Under the pieces are notes generated by a model that was given only the letters and a program-made list of their open reading frames with translations, was not told the origin of the DNA and did not search any database. 64,000 nt of DNA, from assembly GCF_900069005.2 (NCBI RefSeq), contig NZ_LN831278.1:319782-383781 (forward strand), read 5' to 3'. How positions within the stretch are numbered: position 1 is the first letter of the stretch; the number at the start of each line of letters is the position of its first letter. Origin of the DNA: Paenibacillus sp. GM2 (GTDB taxonomy: Bacteria > Bacillota > Bacilli > Paenibacillales > Paenibacillaceae). The translations under genes were made by a program, and so were the position numbers. This document shows, piece by piece, positions 8,356-15,262 of the stretch.

Positions 8356-9159
8356 ATGGAAATTTCTAAGACCGGACTTCGCAGAGCGAAGATTCTGGAA
8401 CTGATCAAAGTGAGCGGGAAAATATCGATCCAGGAAATCATCGAAGCCACAGGCTGCTCGGAAGCAACGGCCAGACGTGATCTTGACTCTCTGGAGAAAT
8501 CGGGAGAGATCATCCGTACGATTGGCGGTGCTATCTATGATGGAGACCGTACGATGGCTTCCGAGGTGTCCTTTGCTGATAAGCGCTTCTCCCATCTTCA
8601 GGATAAGGAACGAATTGCCCAAATGGCGGCTTCATTAGTTGAGGAAGGCGATGTAATCGGTCTTACCGGTGGCACGACGACGTTCTTAATCGCCAAGGAA
8701 CTGAAGAAGCATCGCAATATTACGATTGTTACCAATGCGGTTAATATCGCTGCCGAACTGGTTGATGCGGAAGAGATTCAAGTGGTCGTGACAGGCGGAG
8801 TTATGCGCACGAAGAGCTATGAATTAATCGGGCCGCTGGCTGAGAGTGTAGTTGGCAAAATCAACATTACGAAGATGTTCCTTGGTGTAGATGGGGTATC
8901 TCGGGAGCACGGATTTACGATGCATTCCGAGATGGAGTCGCGGATCGCCCAGCAGCTTATTGAACGCTCCAGTCAGGTTTTCGCAGTGTTTGATGACAGC
9001 AAGCTTCAGAAATCGGCTTTGTTTACGATTATTCAGCTATGCCAAGTTTCCGGGGTCATTACAAATCGGCTGCCAGAGGGATGGAGCATGCCTGAATGCA
9101 TGGATCGCCAGATTGAGGTTTATATCGCAGCAAGTGAAACACAGCTTGGCCGAGGCTAA
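8356..9159 (+). CDS. DeoR-family transcriptional repressor (AgaR/LacR-like)
   Basis: A 267-residue regulator: winged HTH at residues 10-60 (ISIQEIIEATGCSEATARRDLDSLEKSG, the DeoR signature) and a C-terminal DeoRC phosphosugar sensor (GLTGGTTTFLIAKEL, VVVTGGVMR, FLGVDGVS). GAGGAGAAGGCT precedes the ATG. It is the last gene of the amino-sugar operon, 84 bp after the PfkB gene. Family members repress sugar operons and are released by a phosphorylated intermediate; the obvious target is the repeated motif array between agaS and nagA, and the inducer could be a tagatose or galactosamine phosphate. Both points are inference from position. Confidence 0.87.
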   Translation: MEISKTGLRRAKILELIKVSGKISIQEIIEATGCSEATARRDLDSLEKSGEIIRTIGGAIYDGDRTMASEVSFADKRFSHLQDKERIAQMAASLVEEGDVIGLTGGTTTFLIAKELKKHRNITIVTNAVNIAAELVDAEEIQVVVTGGVMRTKSYELIGPLAESVVGKINITKMFLGVDGVSREHGFTMHSEMESRIAQQLIERSSQVFAVFDDSKLQKSALFTIIQLCQVSGVITNRLPEGWSMPECMDRQIEVYIAASETQLGRG

Positions 9160-9530
9160 CGGAACCATAGATCGTTATTTCCACACTAACTGCCGCATTT
9201 CAAATCTAGCGAAACGTTATATCGTTATTTGACAGAAATATAGCCTTTTAACAGCTAATTATCTTCAATAGCGATACCTGGTTTCGTTAATTTTTTTTAG
9301 CACCTACTATTGGCTAAATAACGTTACCCAGTTTCGTTAGAGTGTGAAAATAGAAGCAACGGGATTGCCAATAGGCAATCCTGTTTTGCTTGCGGGGATT
9401 ATCCTGTCTAAATGTATAGAAATAGACGTGATTTTCTAAACTACAGATATAGAAAAATAAGGTTATTTGCGGTATGATCCAGTAGAGTCGATATGCTCTG
9501 GAAAATCGGTATTCACTCAGGAGGGGTAAT
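9160..9530. repeat. Intergenic region with repeated TTTCGTTA elements and a terminator
   Basis: Gene-free stretch. TTTCGTTA occurs twice (about 9283-9290 and 9332-9339), each after a GATACCTGG/GTTACCCAG-like half, and an inverted AGCGAAACGTTAT lies near 9208; CGTTATTT also recurs (about 9172 and 9222). The arrangement looks like a Paenibacillus-type interspersed intergenic repeat. A terminator (GGATTGCC, loop AATA, GGCAATCC, then TGTTTTG) lies at about 9361-9387 and would end the DeoR transcript. An AGGAGGGG ribosome site for the next gene sits at the end. Confidence 0.45.
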
Positions 9531-10421
9531 ATGAAATATCGTACACTTGGTAAGACAGGATTGGACGTATCCGTCATCGGCATCGGAACCTGGCAATTCG
9601 GTGGAGAATGGGGAATTCAATTTACTCAGGATGAGGTGGATGCGATTCTCGATAAAGGCCAGGAGCTTGGGATTAATCTGATTGATACGGCGGAGTGCTA
9701 TGGCGACCATTTGTCGGAAACCTTTATTGGCCATTATATCGGCCGACGTAAGCGTGAGGATTGGGTGATTGCTACGAAGTTCGGACATCGCTTCCACGAG
9801 CGCTTTACCCGTACAGATGTATTCGATGCCGCCGGTGTTCTCAAGCAGCTCGATGCTTCTCTAAAAGCATTAAATACAGATTATGTAGATTTGTATCAGT
9901 TCCATTCGGGTCCGGATCAGGTGTTCGATAATGATGATCTATGGACGATGCTGGACAAGCAAGTACAGGCCGGTAAAGTGCGTCATTTGGGCACCTCGAT
10001 CGGCAGCAATGACAATCTGCATCAGACTGAACAATCCACCAAAGTAAATTCGCAAGTGATTCAGGTCGTATATAACCGCTTGGATCGGAAACCGGAAGAG
10101 CGTGTTTTCCCGTCCTGCGAGAAGCAGAATTTGGGCGTGCTTGCACGTGTACCGTTGGCCAGCGGTTATTTGAGCGGGAAGTACAAGCCAGGTGCTGTGT
10201 TCGATAATACGGACGTACGTCATCGCCATGATCCGGACAACACTCGCCGTAAGCTGGAAGAGGTAGAAGAAATTCGTCGCAATGAGGTTCCTCAGGGTGT
10301 TGATATGGCACAGTGGGCATTGGCCTGGTGTCTTAAGAATCCGGTCGTATCTGCCGTAATTCCGGGCTGCAAAAACCCGGCGCAGGTGGAGTCCAACGCT
10401 GCGGCAGCTGAGCTCCTCTAG
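9531..10421 (+). CDS. Aldo/keto reductase
   Basis: A 296-residue NADPH-dependent oxidoreductase of the TIM-barrel AKR superfamily. It starts MKYRTLGKTGLDVSVIGIGTWQFGG; the catalytic tetrad is visible as Asp and Tyr in LIDTAECYG, Lys in VIATKFG and His in LYQFHSG. The C-terminus keeps WALAWCLKNPVVSAVIPGCKNPAQVESN, the nucleotide-binding end. The ribosome site AGGAGGGG is 6 nt before the ATG. It stands alone between a terminator and a downstream hairpin. The substrate is not identifiable; relatives reduce sugar or ketone aldehydes. Confidence 0.88.
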   Translation: MKYRTLGKTGLDVSVIGIGTWQFGGEWGIQFTQDEVDAILDKGQELGINLIDTAECYGDHLSETFIGHYIGRRKREDWVIATKFGHRFHERFTRTDVFDAAGVLKQLDASLKALNTDYVDLYQFHSGPDQVFDNDDLWTMLDKQVQAGKVRHLGTSIGSNDNLHQTEQSTKVNSQVIQVVYNRLDRKPEERVFPSCEKQNLGVLARVPLASGYLSGKYKPGAVFDNTDVRHRHDPDNTRRKLEEVEEIRRNEVPQGVDMAQWALAWCLKNPVVSAVIPGCKNPAQVESNAAAAELL

Positions 10422-10494
10422 CGCCGCGTTTGATCCGAACTGAATCAAAATGGGCTCACGCTGGAATGCGGACTCGTTGAACCACGGAGTTTAC

Positions 10495-10545
10495 AAGAAT
10501 CGGTGTGATCGTTGTAATGACGTGGCATCGGTTCTTTTGTTATTT
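10495..10545 (+). terminator. Terminator after aldo/keto reductase
   Basis: AAGAATCGGTG pairs with CATCGGTTCTT (two G-U pairs), followed by a T-rich run (TTTTGTTATTTT). Confidence 0.6.
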
Positions 10546-10633
10546 TAATAGAGAGCAAGCTTTTTTCGACAATAAAAAACAGACAAAAACCTTTAATATT
10601 TGGGAAAAATTGACGAAAACGTGATTTTTTTAA

Positions 10634-10662
10634 TTGACCGATGTCAAAATTAGCCTTAATAT
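10634..10662 (+). promoter_or_regulatory. Sigma-A promoter of the XRE-TPR regulator with palindromic operator candidate
   Basis: TTGACC (10634-10639), 17-bp spacer and TAATAT (10657-10662) make a near-consensus sigma-A promoter. The -35 box is part of a perfect 5-4-5 inverted repeat TTGACCGATGTCAA (10634-10647), a position where a bound regulator would block RNA polymerase. Surrounding DNA is strongly AT-rich. Autoregulation by the downstream HTH protein is inference. Confidence 0.65.
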
Positions 10663-10733
10663 TAAATTATAGTTTTTTTTCAATATTATGGATTTATGGC
10701 TAGGCATTACTTCCATAAGGGGGTGAATCCTTT

Positions 10734-12149
10734 TTGATTTCCACCGTCACGATTCGCGCAGAATTAGAAAGTTACATCAAGAAGGAGGGGATAACACTTC
10801 ATCAATTTGCTGAGCTATCCGGAATTAATGTGGGTACCCTAAGCGGAATCATCAACGGGAACAGATCGATATCGATTGGACAATTGGATCTGATTACCAA
10901 TGTTATGAACCTTCCGGAGGGCAGCTTTTATGAGATGTACGTGGATGAGAGCTTTGCTTCGACCGCTCCTCATTGGCGTAGATTACGTCCCTTTTTGCTT
11001 CGTTGCGCGGAGCTTCGGAGACATGATTGTATTCAAAAGGTGCTTGAACTCCTCATTGAAGATATTAAGCAGGTGGCAGGCATTTTTGAAACGGCGGAAA
11101 TCATGTTTGAACAAGGTCTGAAAGAGGCAGCTATTCTTCTTTATGTTTGTGTGATCGAGAGTGAAAGGTCAAGTCATAGCGAACGTCTAGCTATCAGTTA
11201 CTTCAGGTTGTTTCAAATCTATCAAAAGGATAACCACAGGAATTTTACTGCTGCTGCCCAATTTATTCCTTACCGCCACAGACTACCGGAGGCGCTGGTT
11301 CTTGATGGATTAGTCATGCTGGTAGAATTGTACTATGTGAATAAAGATTGGGAGGAAGTCGAGAAGTATACGGATGAATTATGTAACCTGACGGAGATTT
11401 TTTATACCAAGCGTCGTTGGGAGAAGCCGGATTTCAAGCCTTCCCGATCATTGGTTTATTATTATGGTATAGGCTATCTCTATAAGGGTGCCTGTTATGA
11501 GTTTCGAAGAATGTTTACTGAATCCAGAAAGTGGATTGCTAAATACGCTGATCTTAGTTGGTTCGAAAGCTCGGATCAGAATATGGCGGTAGATGTAGAA
11601 AGATACAAAATGTTCGCACGTGCTAATTTGCTCTCTATAGATGTAAAGGAAGGGAAGGTATCGAGAATCCCTGAATACATTCAATTCTTGAAGGAGAATC
11701 CAAGCGAGGTATTGGAAGGATTGATTACCTTGCTGGAATCAGCAAATAGGCATAAGTTTTTCGTGGACGAGCATCTGCAGCAGTTTTCGGATGAGATTAA
11801 GTTTTTCCTCCACATTAGTAAACAAAGTCAGGAGGATAGTAACTCCCGAGAGTTTGTTTACAAAGAACAAGTTCATACATTCCGCTGTTCCTTATTTTTT
11901 CAGAAATATGCGATTTACTGTTTTCGGAAAAAGATGCTGTCTGAGGGCATCAAGAATACCCTGGATAGCCTGAAGTACTCTATTCAGATTAACAGTAAGA
12001 GCATGATGGCGAACAGCATGATATTATATGAATTCTACAGAGACTACACAACTGAGGAGCAACAAAAAGCTTATATTAAACTATGTGAGGAGGCGTGGGA
12101 CAATGAAGAAGAGTTTAGTATGGATGACTATGCACATTCTCTCCGTTAG
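10734..12149 (+). CDS. XRE HTH-TPR regulator, probable RRNPP peptide receptor (AloR/AimR-like)
   Basis: A 471-residue protein. Residues 1-70 form an XRE helix-turn-helix (ITLHQFAELSGINVGTLSGIINGNRSIS), the remainder is all-helical and TPR-like (repeated ~35-40-residue helical pairs such as FETAEIMFEQGLKEAAILLYVCVIES). This is the architecture of RRNPP regulators (PlcR, PrgX, AimR, Paenibacillus AloR) that bind short secreted peptides. The start is a TTG because AAGGGGGTG lies about 8 nt upstream. Its last 47 bases overlap, in another frame, a 32-codon gene for a secreted peptide. Coding sequence is more A/T-rich and Asn/Lys/Tyr-rich than neighbours, hinting at transfer. Target genes are not evident nearby, since a strong terminator follows the peptide gene. 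Confidence 0.8.
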   Translation: MISTVTIRAELESYIKKEGITLHQFAELSGINVGTLSGIINGNRSISIGQLDLITNVMNLPEGSFYEMYVDESFASTAPHWRRLRPFLLRCAELRRHDCIQKVLELLIEDIKQVAGIFETAEIMFEQGLKEAAILLYVCVIESERSSHSERLAISYFRLFQIYQKDNHRNFTAAAQFIPYRHRLPEALVLDGLVMLVELYYVNKDWEEVEKYTDELCNLTEIFYTKRRWEKPDFKPSRSLVYYYGIGYLYKGACYEFRRMFTESRKWIAKYADLSWFESSDQNMAVDVERYKMFARANLLSIDVKEGKVSRIPEYIQFLKENPSEVLEGLITLLESANRHKFFVDEHLQQFSDEIKFFLHISKQSQEDSNSREFVYKEQVHTFRCSLFFQKYAIYCFRKKMLSEGIKNTLDSLKYSIQINSKSMMANSMILYEFYRDYTTEEQQKAYIKLCEEAWDNEEEFSMDDYAHSLR

Positions 12150-12201
12150 CGTTGTTGTTGGAGGGGTTATCACAACGTTCACTCATGGCGCTGGTTACTA
12201 G
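12103..12201 (+). CDS. Small secreted signalling pro-peptide (AloP/Phr-like), 32 aa
   Basis: Too short for ordinary gene calling. An excellent ribosome site GAGGAGG ends 9 nt before the ATG. The product starts MKKSLVWMTM, continues as a hydrophobic stretch (ILSVSVVVGGVI) and ends TTFTHGAGY: a positively charged start, a hydrophobic export core and a short polar tail, as in pro-peptides whose last 5-7 residues are released as signal. It begins inside the receptor gene in the +1 frame and overlaps it by 47 bp, the gene order and coupling usual for RRNPP pairs. The tail THGAGY resembles, from memory, the SHGRGG-type mature peptide reported for an AloP of Paenibacillus polymyxa. Mature boundaries are not provable here. 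Confidence 0.72.
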   Translation: MKKSLVWMTMHILSVSVVVGGVITTFTHGAGY

Positions 12202-12221
12202 GATTAATGTTGGATTATAAG

Positions 12222-12259
12222 AAGAATCGGCTCAGCTTGAGCCGATTCTTTATTTTTTT
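12222..12259 (+). terminator. Strong terminator of the receptor-peptide cassette
   Basis: A perfect 13-bp stem (AAGAATCGGCTCA / TGAGCCGATTCTT) with a 3-nt loop GCT, followed by TATTTTTTT. It isolates the quorum-sensing cassette from downstream genes. Confidence 0.93.
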
Positions 12260-12350
12260 AACCATAAATGGAATTTTTTATTGTATGCACAAACGATCAA
12301 TATGCATTATTTAGCAACACACCCTAAAATATAACATAGGGTGATTGACA

Positions 12351-12536
12351 GTGATTAGAAGAGAGACTATAAGTACTATTATTGAGCAGGAACGAGAGGA
12401 ATTAAACCGGCTGGCAGCGCAATATGGTTTGTTGGACAAGCGTGTGCTTGAACAATCTATAGAACTCGATGAATTGATAAATAAATATAATAAGGTTAGG
12501 TATTATGACTCTCAGAAGAAGAAGCCGATTGCTTGA
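12351..12536 (+). CDS. Spo0E-like sporulation regulatory protein (Spo0A-P phosphatase family)
   Basis: A 61-residue two-helix hairpin protein with the family motif SIELDELINKY near its C-terminus and EELNRLAAQYGLLDKRVLEQS before it. Spo0E-like proteins dephosphorylate Spo0A-P and so delay sporulation. The GTG start is chosen because AGGGTG lies 7 nt upstream; a TTG two codons earlier is too close to it. It follows the peptide quorum-sensing cassette but has its own start region; a functional link to the cassette is possible, not shown. Its stop codon falls inside the loop of its own terminator. Confidence 0.85.
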   Translation: MIRRETISTIIEQEREELNRLAAQYGLLDKRVLEQSIELDELINKYNKVRYYDSQKKKPIA

Positions 12537-12556
12537 GCGAAATGGCTTCTTTTTTG
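12518..12556 (+). terminator. Terminator of the Spo0E-like gene
   Basis: GAAGAAGCC and GGCTTCTTT arms, followed by a TTTTTTGTTTT tract. Confidence 0.8.
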
Positions 12557-12701
12557 TTTTGTCAGGAATGCGAACCTGCAGAAGTTTCTATACATTTTGC
12601 ATTGGGCAGAATATTAAAGTGTATGTTCAGGAACGTTCAACTTGGCTCTAAGGATCTACATTAATATTATCGGCTAATGTTTGCAATTATGGAGGCACGA
12701 A

Positions 12702-14411
12702 ATGCAAAAAGTATGGTGGAAAGAGGCTGTGGCCTACCAAATCTATCCTCGCAGCTTTAAGGATTCCAATGAAGACGGTATCGGCGATCTGCAAGGGGTT
12801 ATTTCCAAACTCGATTATTTGGAGGATCTCGGAATTAATGTCATCTGGATTTGCCCTATATATAAATCTCCGAATGATGATAATGGTTATGATATTAGTG
12901 ATTATTACGATATTTTGGATGAGTTCGGGACGATGGATGATTTCGATGAGCTGCTGGAGGAGTGCCATCGAAGGGGCATCAGGCTTATTATGGATCTGGT
13001 CCTGAATCATACATCGGATGAGCATCCCTGGTTCATAGAATCCCGTTCTTCTCGGGATAACCCTAAACGGAATTATTATATTTGGAGCGATGGCAAGGTC
13101 GGGGCAGAACCGAATAACTGGGAATCGATGTTTAATGGGTCTGCATGGGAATACGATGGGCTTACGGAGCAATATTACTTGCATCTGTATTCTGTAAAGC
13201 AGCCTGATCTTAATATGGAAAATCCGCTGGTGCGACAGGAATTAACCTCTATGATTCGCTGGTGGCTGGATAAGGGGATCGACGGCTTTCGAGTAGATGC
13301 GATCACACATATCAAGAAGCTGCCGGGGCTGCCGGACATGCCGAATCCCAGGCATTTGCGTTATGTTGATGCGATGGTTGGTCATCGTAATGTGGAAGGA
13401 ATTCATGAATTTCTGCAGCAATTCAAGCGGAAGGCCTTCGCTGATTACGATATTATGACGGTTGGAGAAGCAAGCGGAACGCCAATCTCGGAGGCGGATA
13501 AGTGGATTGGCGAGAAGAATGGCGCATTCAATATGATCTTTCAATTCGAGCATGTCAGTCTTGATTTTGGAGCGGAGGGACGCTGGGATTGCGGACCGTG
13601 GAGTCTAGCTAAGCTGAAGCAGATCATGCAGAAGTGGCAAATTGGCCTGGATGGGGTCGGCTGGAATGCTCTATATTTGGAGAATCATGATCAACCTCGC
13701 AGCGTGTCCCGGTTTGGCGATCCCGTTAAGTACCACAAGGAATCTGCCAAAATGCTGGCCACCTTCTACATGTTGATGCAGGGTACTCCTTTTATTTATC
13801 AAGGGCAGGAAATCGGCATGACCAATGTTCATTTTCATAACCTGAACGAGTATAGGGATGTAGAGATATATAACTTCTACCGCGAGCGGTTGATGGATGG
13901 TCAGGATATTGAAGAGACCATGCGCAGGATTCGATATCGGGCGCGTGACAATGCGAGAACGCCGATGCAGTGGAGGGATTCCCCGCATGGCGGATTTTCC
14001 GGTGTGGTCCCCTGGATTCGCGTCAATCCTGACTACCATTGCATTAATGTGGAGCAGCAGTTGACAGATCCTGATTCTATCCTGAATTACTATAAAAAAA
14101 TAATCGCTTTGCGTAAATCAAGCGAAACGCTGATATACGGCAAATACGGCAGCTATATGGATAAGCATCCGGAGATATTCGCATACACTCGCTCTCTGGG
14201 AGATGAGATATATTTGATCGTCCTTAATTTCTACGGAAACAATCCGGAATTCAATATACCGCAGGAACTGGGCGCATATCAGCGAGATATCGTTCTATCC
14301 AATTATGAACAGGACAACAGGCGTCTGAATGATAGCTTTGTGATGAGACCTTACGAGGCACTCGTCTACAAGTTGGACCCGCAGTCATTCCTTAATGACG
14401 AGGCCGAATAA
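12702..14411 (+). CDS. GH13 alpha-glucosidase (oligo-1,6-glucosidase type)
   Basis: A 569-residue cytosolic glycoside hydrolase. N-terminal WWKEAVAYQIYPRSFKDSNEDGIGDLQG and the calcium-type DSNEDGIGD loop are typical of GH13 subfamily 31 enzymes (MalL, TreC). Catalytic residues are visible: nucleophile Asp in GFRVDAI, acid/base Glu in TVGEASG, stabilising Asp in LENHDQPR. It hydrolyses alpha-1,6- or alpha-1,4-linked glucose from the non-reducing end of short oligosaccharides. GGAGG lies 7 nt before the ATG at 12702; an upstream in-frame start lacks a ribosome site. It ends tail-to-tail with a pentapeptide-repeat gene, overlapping by 27 bp. Trehalose-6-phosphate hydrolase is less likely because no trehalose PTS or TreR is adjacent. 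Confidence 0.88.
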   Translation: MQKVWWKEAVAYQIYPRSFKDSNEDGIGDLQGVISKLDYLEDLGINVIWICPIYKSPNDDNGYDISDYYDILDEFGTMDDFDELLEECHRRGIRLIMDLVLNHTSDEHPWFIESRSSRDNPKRNYYIWSDGKVGAEPNNWESMFNGSAWEYDGLTEQYYLHLYSVKQPDLNMENPLVRQELTSMIRWWLDKGIDGFRVDAITHIKKLPGLPDMPNPRHLRYVDAMVGHRNVEGIHEFLQQFKRKAFADYDIMTVGEASGTPISEADKWIGEKNGAFNMIFQFEHVSLDFGAEGRWDCGPWSLAKLKQIMQKWQIGLDGVGWNALYLENHDQPRSVSRFGDPVKYHKESAKMLATFYMLMQGTPFIYQGQEIGMTNVHFHNLNEYRDVEIYNFYRERLMDGQDIEETMRRIRYRARDNARTPMQWRDSPHGGFSGVVPWIRVNPDYHCINVEQQLTDPDSILNYYKKIIALRKSSETLIYGKYGSYMDKHPEIFAYTRSLGDEIYLIVLNFYGNNPEFNIPQELGAYQRDIVLSNYEQDNRRLNDSFVMRPYEALVYKLDPQSFLNDEAE

Positions 14412-15038
14412 ATTGGCAAACACATAGGCTTGTTCACGGGTAATGATACAGCCACGCAGATTTTCCACATTAACGCCCAGTCCGTTAAAGGAGCAATCAC
14501 TCAGATCGATTCCATTCAAGTCGATGTCGGAGAGTTGAGCTTGATCGATATCCGCTTGGTAAAATTGTATTTTCTGCCATTTGGAATAGCCGAAGTCGGC
14601 CTTGCGTAAGAAGCTTTCTTGTATAAGGACTTGCTTCATATTGGAGAATCTGAAATTTGCGTAATCCGCCATACAATGGTCGAATAGGACATTTCTCAAT
14701 GTTGCATCTGCCAGGTTCATGCCCATCATTTTGCAATCTCTGAATTCGGTCCGATGGATGATGGCGCCGCTAAAGTCTATATTCGACAAATCGCATTTCT
14801 CAAAGATGACATCCGTTAGTTCGATACCGGTTAATGAGGTGTTGGAAAATAGTACATTTTTAAATTTCACCTTATCAAAAGTTGCCTTGTTAGCCTCCTG
14901 ATCCTCTATTACACCATCTTGGACCCGTCCTATTTCATAATTGTCGTTGGAATGGATTCCAGAGAGCTCTAATAGAGCGAGTTCATCCGGAGCTATTCTG
15001 GGCGATTCAATCTTTAAAGTTTTACTCTTCTTGTTCAC
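14385..15038 (-). CDS. Pentapeptide-repeat protein
   Basis: A 217-residue soluble protein with a run of A(D/N)LXX-type pentapeptides from about residue 55 to 200 (FKNVLFSNTSLTGIELTDV, CDLSNIDFSGAIIH, ADATLRNVLFDHC, QADIDQAQLSDIDLNGIDL). Such repeats fold as a right-handed quadrilateral beta helix. Some members mimic DNA and protect gyrase (Qnr, MfpA) or act in self-resistance, most have unknown roles. There is no signal peptide. Its 3' end overlaps the convergent alpha-glucosidase gene by 27 bp. Function cannot be assigned. Confidence 0.8.
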   Translation of the reverse strand: MNKKSKTLKIESPRIAPDELALLELSGIHSNDNYEIGRVQDGVIEDQEANKATFDKVKFKNVLFSNTSLTGIELTDVIFEKCDLSNIDFSGAIIHRTEFRDCKMMGMNLADATLRNVLFDHCMADYANFRFSNMKQVLIQESFLRKADFGYSKWQKIQFYQADIDQAQLSDIDLNGIDLSDCSFNGLGVNVENLRGCIITREQAYVFANLFGLVIKE

Positions 15039-15163
15039 TGGTGCAGTCTCCTAACTATAGTAATCATAAAAGAAAATCAGCGTTCTTCTATATTCGATAT
15101 AGGCTTGCAGATACCTTTGCCTCTGCCAGTTTTATTATATATCGAACTGCTGATTATAGTTAT

Positions 15164-15233
15164 TTCGTTTGTTTTGTTGTATAAATATAATAACAAATAT
15201 ATAACAAATTGCTTCCGTTAGATAACAAACGAA
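15164..15233 (+). promoter_or_regulatory. Promoter/operator region of beta-mannosidase with long-range inverted repeat
   Basis: A perfect 10-bp inverted repeat, TTCGTTTGTT (15164-15173) and AACAAACGAA (15224-15233), frames a TATAAT -10 box at 15186-15191. Three direct ATAACAAA(T/C) copies lie between about 15190 and 15230. The left arm covers the expected -35 position, the right arm lies just downstream of the start of transcription. This looks like an operator pair for an unidentified regulator. Confidence 0.55.
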
Positions 15234-15262
15234 TTAATTACGTTTACTTCATGGAGGGAAAT

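Noticed and set aside
12702-14411. Calling the GH13 enzyme trehalose-6-phosphate hydrolase
   Set aside because: No trehalose PTS or TreR nearby; general alpha-glucosidase motifs only.
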